A stretch of DNA of 64,000 nucleotides from Telopea speciosissima (GCF_018873765.1 NC_057917.1:58276464-58340463); one strand, 5' to 3'. Counted from the stretch's first letter, positions 33,870 through 46,406 are shown. Numbers and translations: made by a program. The notes: generated from the letters alone by a model not told the origin.

Positions 33870-35626
33870 GGGAAATTATAAGTGCCACCCCCTGACATTT
33901 GCCTATATTTTAAGCCACACCCACTAACTACCATAATATCAACCATTACCCATTTTTGAACGGTGTTAACATATAAAATTTCTTTGACCAATATACCTTT
34001 TATTATAAAAATATAAAAAAACCTATTCCTAAACAAATTTTCTATTTTACCCTCCCCATATCATCCTCCACCTCCACCTCCACCTCAACTTCCGCCCCCA
34101 CTCATTTTCAGCCACTGCGGCCCTGCTACACAACCTCCACTCCCACTCCCCACTGCTCTCCCCACCACCACCTGTCCCTGCCACTCGCTCCCATCCCTAA
34201 ATAGAACAATAGGAGCAAAAACAGTAACGACCAACGATTCTGATTCCAGACCTTTCTTAGAAGGTTTCTGCTTAGGCAGAGACGCATCTCTCATCGAAAA
34301 CGAGTATTACCTCTGCTGCTTGGTTCAAAAGGTTTAATTAAGAAACCTGAATTTGTTAGAGTTATTATCCAATGTCTTTACTCCCTGGGCTATATAAAGT
34401 CAGCATGTCAATTGGAATCTGAATCTGGAATTTCTTACAAATCATGGAATTCATAGCATATTGCTGCCATTAATATGTGGATGCTATGGGCAACCCACCC
34501 AGAAGTGTACACACTCAGTTAGCATGTCATGCAGGTATTTGCTATTGAGAGACAAACGTTTACAAATACATCAAAGTCTTAATGTGAATTGGAATGACTG
34601 TATCACCACTCTTGTTGCACTTGAGGATTTGGTAGAAGAAATTCGAGCTTCAGCTTCTTAATCTTCAGGCAATTTATTCTAGAGTGCTTGAACCGTGGAA
34701 GCAACATGGGGCTGGGCTCGGAGGTGGGAACGATGAGAGGGAGCAGACCATTAACCAGCTGTTGACGGAGATGGACGGCTTCTTCGACAACAGCGGCATA
34801 ATCGTGCTTGCTTCTACCGACAGGCCTGGTGTTCTTGATGCAACTTTGCTAAGGCCCGACAGAGGGTGAGGATGAGGTGGAAGGGGTAAAATAGGGTATG
34901 GTGAACATTTCAACCACATAAAGCTCCTAATTCTCCCATCTAATCAGTATTGTAGAGACGCATCTCTCATCGACAACAAGTATAAAATGAATCAGAAACG
35001 AAGCTCAGGCGAGAAATTACCGGGATCTGAACTGACAGAGGAGCAGAGCTAAGGCTTCAACAGAAACTCAAAAGTGAAGTAGAAGAAGACAAGGCAACCA
35101 AGGAAGCTTCATTATTTCTCTATCCATATCATCACCTCTAATGACTTATTTTAAGAAATATGGCTTGGTCTGTAAGGTTTGTTGACAAAGGAGTGAGAGA
35201 AGAGGAAGGGGGCTCAATCGGAATCAGACGAGAAGAAGAAGGGGGCTCGCCACTGCAACTCGAGCTTGTGATCAAGTGAGACTGAGACTTGGAGAGGGAA
35301 CTCGCCTCAGCAACTCAAGCTTGATCTGAGGTGAGGAAGATGTTGCGGTGGATTCTCCAAGGTTGTTGATGAGTGTGAGGAAGAAAAGGGTTTATGGGTG
35401 TTTTAATTGAAAGGGTAGATTAGGTACTTTGCCAACTAAGAAGGGTAGAATTGTCTTTTAAAAAATATTAAATAACTTTCATCACCACTTAACAGCTTTT
35501 AACTAATGGTAGGGGGACTGTGTGGAATTAGTTTGGTAAAGCAGGGGGTGGCACTGAAATTATGGTAGCTAGTGGGTGTGCTTTAAAATATAGGCAAACG
35601 TCAGGGGGTGGCGGTGATAATTTCCC
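33870..35626. mobile_element. Nested inverted-repeat element (MULE-like) carrying an FtsH fragment
   Basis: Ends at 33870-33937 and 35559-35626 are inverted repeats of about 68 bp beginning GGGAAATTAT, with the landmarks GCCACCCCCTGAC and TTTGCCTATATTTTAA in both. A GGGAAATT-type terminus fits MULEs. The flanks are T-rich (TTTCTTTTA and TTCTTTTTA), so a 9-bp duplication is suggestive but not provable. The interior contains an FtsH exon fragment and a GAGACGCATCTCTCATCG block repeated on both sides of it (about 34279 and 34955). Confidence 0.75.
34684..34869 (+). pseudogene. Fragment of a chloroplast-type FtsH protease gene
   Basis: FtsH is a membrane-bound, ATP-dependent zinc metalloprotease; plant chloroplast forms repair photosystem II. 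The translation includes [20 protein letters not shown] and then [20 protein letters not shown], ending LLRPDRG. These span the region from the [14 protein letters not shown] signature through the Walker-B-distal and second-region-of-homology sequence. The family normally continues ATNRPDVLD and LLRPGRFDR; here [10 protein letters not shown] and LLRPDRG show decay. The Walker A motif, membrane segments and HEAGH protease site are absent. It is a partial exon captured between inverted repeats, not a working gene. Confidence 0.92.
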
Positions 35627-36021
35627 TTCTTTTTATCCCTTTTCAGCAAATCGATTAAACAGAAAACGATTCGAAGAGAAAACCCAAATGGGCAACTCCA
35701 TTTCGTCTTTAGTAAAACTCTGAGTTCGATCGATAATTCTCCGTCAAATGCATCGAAAACCCTCGACACCTCCGTCATCTCGGAGGGCAACTCCACTATT
35801 TCCAGGGAATTCATGAAGTGCACTGTCTCCATAATGCTTGGTTTGTTTCCTTCCGATTAGTTAGGAATGGTGAAGAAGAACTAATGGTGAGCAATGCAAT
35901 CCAGAGAGAATATATGTTCTAAACAGCTTTTCCATTCTATGTTAGGAATGAATTCTCCATTCTAAGAATGGAAATGCATACCAAACAGAGCCTCAATCTT
36001 ACGAATTTTTCTCCTCTCAGG

Positions 36022-36171
36022 TTCCCTGCCCGATTAGGTTTGTAGGTTCCTCTCATAGGGAAGGCGGAAATGACGACCTCACCCCACTCGGGTAGTGTGT
36101 TCGGGTAGGGGGTGAGGTCGTCATTTTCGGTCCCCTATGAGAGGAAACTACGAACCTGACCAGGCAGGGAA
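36022..36171. repeat. 150-bp foldback with ~70-nt arms
   Basis: Left arm 36022-36093 and right arm 36103-36171 are near-complete inverted repeats sharing CCTCTCATAGGG, ATGACGACCTCACCCC and TTCCCTGCC, with a loop of under 10 nt. It lies inside the 4.7-kb MULE and is probably a foldback MITE. A possible flanking duplication (TCTTACGA / TCTTACAA) is not securely placed. Confidence 0.85.
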
Positions 36172-36690
36172 GTCTTACAAAGAAACTCTTTCACCATTCC
36201 TTGCCATTAACAACTCCCTGAGTTGCTCGAGCGACAAAAAACTCTACTTACAGATTAATTGTATCGATATAATCCTTTGTAGATGTCTGTAGAATTCATC
36301 GTGAATAAAGGTTCACAAACTGATTCGTCAAGACTTGCATCTTCAGGTCTACCAGTAGTTCTGTGGTAGAATTTAGGCTTCTAAACAGAATAGAAAGAAG
36401 CAAAGTTCTCTCTTTCTCTCTGGTGAGTTGGGGGGAGGAGAGGTGGTTGCAAAAGCAATATTTAACCAAACTAAATTGTGACAGAAGGGGCCAACAGTTG
36501 AATCATTGCAGTTGATATTGAGAAGATTAAGCAAAGGAAAGGCATTTTAGGGGGCAATGTAGAAAGCTCATTGTTTTTGCATTAATGCAGGAAACAAAGA
36601 TGACAAGCAATATATAACCAAATCGATTTTTCTCAATTATTTCATCTTGTAGCCGTGCCTCTAGCTTTTGGAGCTTTTCTATTTTCCTTT

Positions 36691-36708
36691 GTGTGTGTGT
36701 GTGTGTGT
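36691..36708. repeat. (GT)9 microsatellite
   Basis: Short uninterrupted GT run inside the MULE. Confidence 0.9.
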
Positions 36709-37629
36709 CAATGAAAATGTAGATTTTTTAAATCCAAAATGAGTATTCGAAACTCTGACTAGCTAAGAAGGTCCATTTGTTGATCCAAATAAGTCCTTGT
36801 TTCCATCACTAGGTAATAAGTGAGTCCATTTCATGGGTGGATCCCATCCCTTTAAAATATTCATCCATGTCCACACTAACCGTAGCTTGGGATTCAAAGG
36901 AAGTGGCAGGAGATGTTTCTTAATTAATCTGGTGGTTCACTCTTTTCTATAGGAATTTCTAAGCTTTCATGCCATAGGCTGATCTAATTCCTACTCAAAA
37001 TAGAGAATAATATAAAGTTTGGAAGCCCTTCAAAATTTCATTGAAACATAAAATTTTTTATCAAAGAGTTGTTGGATTAGCTCAAAACCAAAATGAGCAC
37101 CAAATAAATTTAGTTCATCATTAATGGGATAAAAAAAACCTTGTTCATGATACTTGAAGCTTGTAGGAAGGATTGTGAGGTCTTGGGTTCTTGCAATAAT
37201 CAATGAATATAAGATAATAGGCGAGTTTGAAGACTAACATTTTTAAATCTCTCTCTTTTGCATATAGGCGGATTATGGGTTTTTTATTACGAATTGTTTT
37301 GACTGTTAAACCGATTTGTTGAAAAGAAAAAAAAAGGGGGTGGGGGAGGGGGGAAGTAACAGCAACGACTGTTAAGCCCAGAGCAGAGACAACGTTAATG
37401 GAAGAATAATGAAGGTAGATGTTTAAAGAAGGGAGCAGCAATTAATGCTCGAGGTTTTTCAGCACGTACAAAAAGAAGTTGGTTCTAGAATGTGGAGGCA
37501 CACACAAGACAGGAGAAGTTTCAATTCTTCAAAACGGCAGTTGCAGCAATAACTCAATCTGAGTCTAGCAGTTGCAATGGTGACTTTTATCTTCTCCCAC
37601 TGTAGATGTACAGAGACATGGAGGAGAGA

Positions 37630-37963
37630 GATTTTTCGAGTATGAAATTTGAAGAGACGACTTGATCTGAGTCCGGCAGTAGCAGCGACGATTTTTATCT
37701 TTCTCTGACTTTAAATTTGCAGAGACACGAAGGAGAAAATGGGGAAGAGAGAGAGATTGGGATAAGGTTTGGAAGTGGAGACTTTGGAGTTCGTGTTGGA
37801 CACGTTTTTGTAAATTAGTGGGAAAAAGAAAAATATTTGAAAAAAATATGGTAACATTGCCTCATCCACTTCGATTGGTTCTGTTTTCGAATGGACAGAT
37901 GTCACATAAAGAAGCATGATGGCTGGAAAATTCTCTATCCATGTGGGTTGATGATCCGGACTC
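37630..37963 (-). repeat. Right terminal inverted repeat of the 4.7-kb MULE
   Basis: Reverse complement of the left arm, about 55 bp shorter through indels. It ends GATCCGGACTC directly before the target duplication. Confidence 0.92.
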
Positions 37964-38118
37964 TTCCGGGGCAAGAAAATCCATTGTAGTGAGCATCAAA
38001 CGGATGGAAGTGTTCTTGGGGCACGTGTCAGACAGCTCCAGCCATCCAATGAACGCTGCTGCACTGAGATGTCTGGGTTTCTGTATTGGAAGACAAGAAA
38101 TAAAACCGTATATCTCTA

Positions 38119-38119
<1 letters not shown>

Positions 38120-38157
<38 letters not shown>
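38120..38157. repeat. (CT)n microsatellite next to poly-C
   Basis: A CCCCCCC run followed by about 18 CT units. Confidence 0.95.
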
Positions 38158-38159
<2 letters not shown>

Positions 38160-38392
38160 CTAGCTTGCACTCCAAGGCTCATCTGAGACCTTCGTTCTTT
38201 ATTGGAAGTCCCAGAAAAAAAACGAGTGGTCAGCTTTTTTTTTTTTGTGGTAGAAGAATGGTCAGCTAAGAAAGCTGAAAGCCTAAAAGGCTACTGCATG
38301 TTTTGGCGCCATTAGACTCATTACATTTTTGGGTTTGATAAAAATTAGACTCATTACATACAACGTCATACGGCTTCGGATTAACTCGGCTC

Positions 38393-38508
38393 TTGTCAAT
38401 CCAGGCAGCTGGGTTGCATGTGCAGAGTCAGAGATGAGGTGGTGCGCATTGATCGCCTTACTCATGTTTGAGCGCCTGCACATGCAACCCAACTGCCCGG
38501 ATTGACAG
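38393..38508. repeat. Short foldback with 33-nt arms
   Basis: 38393-38425 and 38476-38508 are inverted repeats containing GGGTTGCATGTGCAG and CTGCACATGCAACCC, with three mismatches and a loop of about 50 nt. Confidence 0.75.
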
Positions 38509-38601
38509 GATCTTTTTCAGCTAACATCTGGGTGAGAAAATTTGGTTCACCTACCTAAGGGTGTCCATCCTTCATTTCGTGGATAGGGGTAAGTCTAGAT
38601 T

Positions 38602-39342
38602 CTAGGGTGTCAACCGGTATCAATTTTGTAGGCTGCACTATGTCTGACCTTTTAAGTATTTAGGTCGAGCCGGAACAGGCTCAATCGGTCTCTAGCTATA
38701 ATCGGGTATTAAAATCGGGTCTTAATCGGGTTATGAGTTTGTTTTGCTATAATCGGGTATTAAAATCGGGTCTTAATCGGGTTATGAGTTTGTTTTACTC
38801 TGGTTAGTCTTTAAATGGGTTCTAAATAGTGCAGCCCTAAAATTGATCTCTAAAGTGGATTAGAGAGAAAAATAAAAAAAAATTGCCCATAAATTCTTAT
38901 TTCGCAATTTGCAATACTCATGGATTTAGAAATTAGGAATGAATTTTAATTGACAAGGGTGCAAATCCTCTATTTGGATACAAAATGAAGGGCAGAATTT
39001 AATTTTGTTGAGATTTGATCAGTTTATTTAACCATATAAGATTTGAACCACTTAATTTATAGCCTCATGCATCGACCGAACCACTTAATTTACACCCAAA
39101 TCCTCGTCAGAATTTAATTTTGTTGTTTTACAGGTTCATAATTAACGATCGGGCCATACTCAGGCGGGCTAGGTCGGGTTTATAATCGGTTAGTCTAGTC
39201 GTGCGCCCAACAGGCTAGAACCCATACCAGGAACGACCGATTATAAACAGGTAGGGTTTGAGCCCGATATGTTTACTAATCGGGCCAGATTAGATTGTAA
39301 TCAGGCTGGCTCGGTCGGGCTGGGCCTGGAATTGACACCCCT
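38602..39342. mobile_element. Probable hAT-like non-autonomous element
   Basis: The left end reads TAGGGTGTCAA and the right end TTGACACCCCTA, inverted copies of a TAGGGGTGTCAA terminus seen in plant hAT-type repeats. The interior is rich in ATCGGG-type motifs. No convincing 8-bp target duplication was found, so the boundaries are approximate. Confidence 0.5.
38695..38796. repeat. Perfect 51-bp tandem duplication
   Basis: Two identical adjacent 51-bp units starting GCTATAATCGGGTATT at 38695 and 38746. The perfect identity implies a recent event inside the older hAT-like repeat. Confidence 0.92.
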
Positions 39343-42300
39343 ATGTAAATCTAAACCAAACCAATAAAGGAAAGTACAGATTTGACTACTTCTAATTTCA
39401 TTCAGATTTGGATTTGATTTTCTCTTAACGGTTTGATACCATGTATATATATTCACATATTGATTAAAAAATATAAATATTTATTTATTTTATTATTTTT
39501 GGGTTGGTATCTGTTTCTTTCGATTTTATATCAGTTTAAACTTTGGTTTTGGTTTCAGTCTAGTTTTTCAATTTGTAGGTACGATGCATCCAATTTTTAG
39601 CCAGTTCCACAATACCTCAATCCGAAATCAAATCAATAATAAAACATTCAGATAGGTTTGAGGCTTCGAGCTAGGGTTTTACACCCCTACACCTACCCAT
39701 TTAAGGTCATTATTATTCTATATTTTTTTATACGGAATGATGCCCTTGTCATTGTCTCGACTCTCGATATCCATCTCAAGTCACTAACTTTTGTAGTCCG
39801 GCATGGTCATTTCACTAAATCCAAAGCCTTCCTATTTGGCTATTAAATCTCACTTTACTTTGCATTCAAATCCCTTAGGTCTAAAAAATAAAATAAAAGT
39901 TACATCTAAAAAAAATCATTAATAACTATGATAAGAAATTTCATATACAAAAATTTTTCTTTATAGGTTTGAAGATTTTCACTTTCCTTTCCTTTGATTT
40001 TAATTGCAATCAAATGTAATGCCTATAAATAAAGGAAAGGTAAGGAACAAAAATGCCAAAGTATATGATCATGGTTTTAGTGCACCTTATCAGATCGGGT
40101 ATTTGTCACCCTCAAAACCTATATGATAACAATATGGCATTGGACAAGTTTACCTCTAATTTTCATTTAAAAAAAAAAGGTTTTTGACTATTTTACCCAT
40201 TATCCGTACCGTTTCACCAATATGGTATCGGTATCAGTCACCTTCAAAACCGTGCAGTATCGATCATATCGGACGATTCGATGCCGATACCTAAAAACCA
40301 TGGCTTAGATTGACCATGGCCAATTCTGATCTGAATTGGCTGATCCAGCCAATCAAATTCTAATCCTTGATATTCTAAATCCGACCCAAATCGGCATGAG
40401 CTATACTTGAATGAGTCCTAGCTCTAACCTGCAATGAGGTAGTAACTAGTGAGAACTAATGGCAATACGGGCACGGCTCCTCTTCATTCAATTAATAAGG
40501 CAACAAGCTATGGTTTTATTTTTGGGTAACGTTTTCTTTCACTTGAAGAGTAGGGTTCAACCATCATCTTAGGGTAGTTAATGTTTGCCCCCACCCCCAC
40601 CCCCAATAGTACGAAGTTGATAATACCCCCACCTCAACACCAGCCGAACCCCTCGGCCAAGGGATTCTCCCTTCACGAATACTTGGTCCTTTATTTTTTA
40701 AGTATATATTTGTACATTCATTAATTTCTATGAATAATATACAACAGATATTGATTTTCTATTTATGGTAGTAAATATTTAATATTTACCCCCTTGCTTG
40801 AATTTAGAATCAACAATCATAACAAATCCTAATACCTTCTAATTTGAAAAGAGATGGTTAGAAACACAAATCCTACGAAGTTTTTGGATTGTAGTGTACA
40901 TGGTAAAAAATACAATTGATATTGTCATAGAATTGAAGGACCTCAAACTTGACTAGTAAGTTGTAAGCAATACAATGATCCTGTAAATCTCAATTGGCCT
41001 TGCTTGACCTAACTTTGGGTAAAAATGTACTTGTTGAACACACATTGCAGATGGTTGTGATTGTGTGTTGGTTGTCGTTGTTGTCAACACAGTGCATGTG
41101 TGTTGTTGTTGTCAACACAGTGCATCTTGGTGTAGCACATAGAGTGTGGTAGTGTACAGTGGTAGTTCAAGGCAGCAGTTACGGAGGTCAGAACAGTTTA
41201 GACAGCATTCTAGGTGAGTTGGCAGACTTTTGGCAGTGCAGGTAGTGATTGGATAGTATTCCAGCATCCCCAATAGTTATTATAGTGTTCACAGTGGCAA
41301 TGACAGTGTTACAAGAGTTTGGTAGTGTACATAGACGTCTCACAGTGATTGGGTGTCATCCAGGATAGTTTTATCATTTTTAGGAATAGAAAACGTCACA
41401 GGCATTTCTATAATTTTATAGAATATTTATGGCCTAGACATGTGTTAGTGAAACTCCAGGAGTATTTTCATGTTTATGTCAGTCACAGATATCTATGAAG
41501 TGTTGACACAACTTAGAAGGGTATTTTGGACATTTGGTTGTGATGTGACATGTTGGCAATGATGTAGGAGTATCCAAGCCTATATGGTAGTATGGGACAC
41601 TCCATTTCAAGTTTATACAGTGTCCGGCTGCCTTCAACAACATTGTGTGAAGGTCTTATGCCTTGGGAATTGTGATTTTATAGGTTAACACGAGGCAACG
41701 TGTTTGAGGGCATTTTCGAAAGTCCATATGGAATTTCTAGAAGAAAGTGTAAGCTGAGGAATCATATTGCTTTGAGTTTGTGATTCATTGCATTTTGTTT
41801 CATGTCGTTTCAACATTAGGCGGAGGAGATATAGTGGTTTCTGTATGGTCACGCAGACTAGAAGCAAACTTGAGAGGTTTTTCAAATCATAAGATGCACT
41901 TTGTGAGAATTGAGTGATTTTGGACATCATGATTAATAGTCATCTCGTCATGAGTGCAGCACCGCAAACCACGTCCAAAAATTCGATCGGATGAAGAAAT
42001 TACGACCTATATTTTATTCTGGGCATTTTGGTTGGTTGGATGTACTAGAGGAGTCGTACACTAGCATATACTGAGTCTAAGATTGGACCATCCATAATAA
42101 ACCATGTCACTAGATGCTTTTTTAGTGACTAAGATGAGGCCGTAATAGTGATGGAACAGATTCTATTTAGAGGATTTTTATTGCACGTGCAAAGCACATT
42201 TTGTGCACGATCAGTCATGCATCTTGAGCCCACGTCACACAGTACTGCGATGTATCGCCCGTACACTTGTACAATGCCAAGTCCGATCCAGATTCAAGAG

Positions 42301-42900
42301 CTCTATCATTCAACCACATAAATCATCCCACGTCTGATCCAGATTCAAGAGCTGGTAGTCCTTCCCGCCTTCAGCCGACAACACGAACAACTCGGATTGA
42401 GTTGTACCTGACTCATGAATGGGCATATGAAACATCGCCTAACATGTCACGCTTGTTACATGCCCCTGTCATGACTCCTGCCCTTCGATGTGATAACTCA
42501 CATGCGCCTGTCAGTCGAGATTTCACTCTCGTCCATCCCATTGGTTAGTTGACTGAGCGTCTGACTCGGTCACACTACCAACTGACGCCAATCTGATGAT
42601 GTTAATGATGCCACACCATATTGTTCCCATCCGACGGGTCACACAGATCTCAAGACTATGCACCCCGTAGTCCTCATAACCCAATGGTACGCAGGTACAT
42701 ATATACCCTCTCCATATTCCATTTTGAGGCCTCTGATTAGTCCAACTTCAAACTCAAATATTTCCCTCACCCGGTGGCCATTTTGGTCGAACCAAGTTGC
42801 AGATTGCTCGTCTCTCCAAGCTCTATAGATTGGGAGTAACTGAAGACAGAGGAGCTTCATAGGTGCCAAAATCTAAAAGAAAGGGTGTAGGGACTTCCTA
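39343..42900. other. Intergenic region without recognisable genes
   Basis: AT-rich DNA. It includes a degenerate GGTATCGGTATC/GATGCCGATACC block (40200-40310) like that near 5100-5230. A ~27-bp direct repeat with GTTGTCAACACAGTGCAT lies at 41071 and 41102, and a GTCTGATCCAGATTCAAGAGCT-like pair at about 42282 and 42332. No coding homology was seen. Confidence 0.5.
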
Positions 42901-44560
42901 GGGTTTAAGGCTTTGAATCTTCTTCATGGGTTTTGTTTTCCAGCTCCATTAGAGCCCTTTGAAGCTGCTGGAACTATGGGTAGCTGTAAGTACCGTGGTC
43001 CTCGGGACAAGGGTTCCTCAACCTTATGGCGACAAGGATTGGGTTCGATGAATAACGGTGTATCGTTCCGATATATCATCATGGGGATTGGGATCATGCT
43101 TTATAAAGAAATGGAGTCGCCACCTAGGGTTAGGGCCTAGGACCCAATGGGTGTAGCCCCATCCGGGGTTAGCGAAAAGGGCTACGTGATTCTATATGGT
43201 CTGGTCAGAGATTCAGGGTAAGTAGTCAGGTTACGAGGGTGGGAAGGTGTTAGGCACCCACCTCGCCCAGATAAACCGGTCTTTCTACTAGATGCTGGTT
43301 TTCGAATATTCTTCCTTAATAATATATCATATACTAACATGTAAGGCTAAGTTATGATGCACTAATCATAACAAAGAAAGAAAAATCATTTACTATGTAC
43401 ACTAAAACGAGTTACTTTAATTGTCTACATTATGCCAAAAATAATGAGAGGGAAAGAGACAGATACCTGTCTAGAAATGCAAGAAATAAATGAAAGCGCA
43501 CTGAGGGCAAAATATTGATGTCCCAAGGCTCAGGTGAAGACGGACGATCGACTTGTCTCTCTCTTGTCGGACAGAATGAGGCTATACGAGATGAGTTTTG
43601 TCACTCAGACTTTGGGCAGAGTAACGACTATATAAGAGATTTTTGTTATCTGTATACAGACAGAATAACGACTGTGAAGGGGGTTTTTTGTTATCCGCAC
43701 ACTGACGGGATAACAATACCTAAGAGCAGAATCGCTCTATGTTTGGATGGGTAACCGAAGGATCTACCCACGTCAAAGAACTCCACTTACTCACATACTT
43801 ATGAGGGAAAGACGAAGGAAAAGAGGGTGAAAAGGGGACAAAACAAGCCCTGGAGGGTCTCTTTATCCGAGAAAAGCTTGTCTTTTGGGGTAGGGGGACT
43901 CTCCTATTTATAGGGAGGGGTCCCCTCTCTCTCCTGGCCAGATAAGTCCTCCACGGCGTCGTGGAGGTGTCCACGGCGCTGTGGGGGACTTTTCCACGGC
44001 GTCGTGGGTGACGTCAGCAAGCTGATGTCACACCCCCTCGTGGCGCGGTGAAAATCTAGTACACATCCCCACGGTGTCGTGGGAAGGAGCCTACGACGCC
44101 GTGGAAGGAGCCTACGGCACCGTGGGGGGGAGGGTGAGCAGTACCTCCTTCAGCATTTGGTAAAAAGGTCTTATAAGTCATTTTAGGGATGTTAGGGTGA
44201 TTTGGTTTAAATGTAGGGACAAGAATCCTTCTTGAGAGAGATATCGATGTCTGTCCATGTCCTATTGTCATTATCGCTGGAGGGTGACAAAATGCAGTGT
44301 CTATAGTAGCAGATTCTTTTGAGGTTGCAGCCTCCATTTGTGTGAAACTGAATAAATCCCCTTCCTCATATTTTGTATGCATTGAACCTACCTCCATTTG
44401 CATTCTCATATCTGTAATGCTCAATTGAAGCTGCCAAAATGGAGGGAGAACATTAAACCCAAATTTGCAAGGTTTGTTGGTAAAAAAATGGAGTGAAAAA
44501 CAAGGGAAGAAAGAAAAGAAACAGAAAGAAGAAGAAGAAACAAAAGGGTTGTGCATTATT
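42901..44560. mobile_element. Probable LTR-retrotransposon non-coding remnant
   Basis: The stretch around 43100-43290 (GGAGTCGCCACCTAGGG, then GGAAGGTGTTAGGCACCCAC) resembles, from general knowledge of plant repeats, untranslated sequence common in LTR elements. A TATA-like CTATTTATAGGG occurs near 43910. Between 43950 and 44125 the motif CCACGGCGTCGTGG recurs several times in both orientations. No LTR pair or target duplication was found. Confidence 0.35.
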
Positions 44561-46380
44561 TTCATCACCTACCATTCCCATATGTTGGGTGTACTCCATT
44601 GAAGACAAAAGTATGGTAGAAGTGATTTGATCAGTGCAACATTTATGAAGGTTTTGCTATATGTGAGAATAAACTAAAGAAAAGAGATGGATTAGAAAGA
44701 AGTAAAAAAAAGGAAGGATGGAAGTAGAGAAGTGGAAGTCCCCAGTGCTAGAGCATTTCCAATGAAGCTCCACAACACTTAGAGAGCTTCCTAAGATACC
44801 AGAAACAAGACAAGCAAGGTTGTAAGCATTCTATCTTTTGGCTTTGTCTTTTGTATTTTGTGTATCCATATTCATATGCTAGTTCTAAGTTCTTGACTAT
44901 CAAATACCTAGACTAAAAGGGGTTTCATTATAGGGCATTGTTATAAGCCCATTTCTGTATTTGGGTTACTAATGGGTGCTGGGATGCCATTGGGGGTAAT
45001 ACCCATGCGTCTCTGCATTAGGGGTTGAAATAGACAAGGTGTCCTGAGTCACAACTGTGACTAAAACACCATTGGGGTAGCTTGCCCTTGCCTTTGATTA
45101 TCAAGGATTGAAGCAGGTGTAGGACATGGACTGTTGATTGCAGTTGAAGACCAATATTGAGTATATGTTGATGTCAGTATGACGATTACTCTGTGCACGT
45201 AGGCAACTTGTCGAAGCACGTATATATTTTTGTTGTGGATGCCTATTATTGTTGTATGTATGTTGGATATTGGAGTGCTTTGTTGCAAGATGGGTTTACA
45301 CACCTACTAGAGCCTTTGACAGTCAGGTTGGGGTGTGTACATGTGTCACACCCCTATCCCGACAAGGGATAAAGTACAATATCAGGGTATGATTGGGGTG
45401 ACACGCATCATCCCACCTCACCGTCAGGATCTCGATGTAGTGGCCAACTCACGGTCATAAACCAATATTAAAATACAATAATATCAAAGTGCGAAAGATA
45501 AAGGAATATTACATTCCAAGATAGGTCAGAGTTTGTGCAAGCGTAAATAAAATAATTATAAGATGTTCATCGGCTAATGATAATAAGTAACATGGTTACA
45601 AAATTCCTTTGACCATCAAGTAGCTACCAAAAAGGTAAAATATAAAAGTTTATACAAAGCACAAGGCTCTCAACAATAACAAAATCGGAACGATCCCAAG
45701 TAACAGTACAGCCCGTAGGCACAATCATCATGGGCAACCATCGCCATGATCCTCAGTCACGGTCTCTGGCTCCACAGTAATCATCTGCATCAAAATCTAA
45801 AAAGAATGTGTACACGGGGGTTAGCTCCACCGAGCTAGTGAAAGAGAAAAGGGGATGCACAATCACACAATCACAAATAGTCCATGGTGCATGCTATTAT
45901 TAATTCATTTACCACCTAACACACAATGCTAAGTCAATGGGTATATGCTACTGTAATAACTCGGGAAGACACTATGGATCCTTCCATTCTCACCACAATG
46001 TAACCTCAATTATTACTATGGGGCCGGCATCGGTCATAGCCATCACCACCTAGAGGCAGACCCCGATAATCATTACTACCCCTGGCCTGGCGTCTCTAAC
46101 TCTCCACAGGCAGTAGGTGCTCTGGTTACCCAACACCTAAACCCCTGTTGGTAAGGGTCGTAGCATAGGGAACTGAGCCTAACCATAGATATACTACATG
46201 AATCCTATCATGTTGAGAGGTACATCCGGGTGTGTCAACGTCCCATTCTATCTAACACCTGGGTACCAGCACAACACGACGTATACAAGCAAGAATGAGA
46301 TGAAATATATAATTCCACGTAATCCGGGGGTTTCGGTGCCAGTACTTCCTGGCACCGTAACCCAACACAAATCCATATCA

Positions 46381-46406
46381 TCCTAATCATCATCATCATC
46401 ATCATC
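46381..46406. repeat. (ATC)n microsatellite
   Basis: Seven or more ATC units within the solo LTR. Confidence 0.9.

Larger units (their letters stand above)
33690..35725 (+). repeat. Direct repeats flanking the nested element
   Basis: About 95-100 bp at 33690-33790 recur diverged at 35627-35722 in the same orientation (shared GAAAACCCAAA, CACTTCGTCTTT-like and AATTAAACA blocks). They lie on either side of the nested inverted-repeat element. They are much longer than a transposon target duplication, so a segmental duplication must have occurred before or with the insertion. Confidence 0.75.
33216..37972. mobile_element. 4.7-kb Mutator-like element (MULE) with long inverted repeats
   Basis: The element spans 33225-37963. 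The left arm (33225-33614) and right arm (37630-37963) are inverted repeats of about 330-390 bp with substitutions and indels. The ends read GAATCCGGATCATC on the left and GATGATCCGGACTC on the right. It is flanked by a perfect 9-bp duplication TTCCGGGGC (33216-33224 and 37964-37972), the Mutator signature. No transposase is visible, so it is non-autonomous. It contains a nested inverted-repeat element with an FtsH gene fragment, and a short foldback. The termini match those of the 51057-52602 element. Confidence 0.95.

Noticed and set aside
34461..34661. Frame upstream of the FtsH fragment as a second captured gene piece
   Set aside because: No family match. It may be captured coding sequence, but there is nothing to support it beyond an open frame.
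35836..35993. Tourist-like MITE ending CCAAACAGAGCC
   Set aside because: Only one end looks typical; the opposite end and a TAA/TTA duplication are not convincing.
38590..39355. 8-bp target duplication for the hAT-like repeat
   Set aside because: GTAAGTCTA and GTAAATCTA resemble each other but do not abut the inverted ends, so the boundary is not proven.
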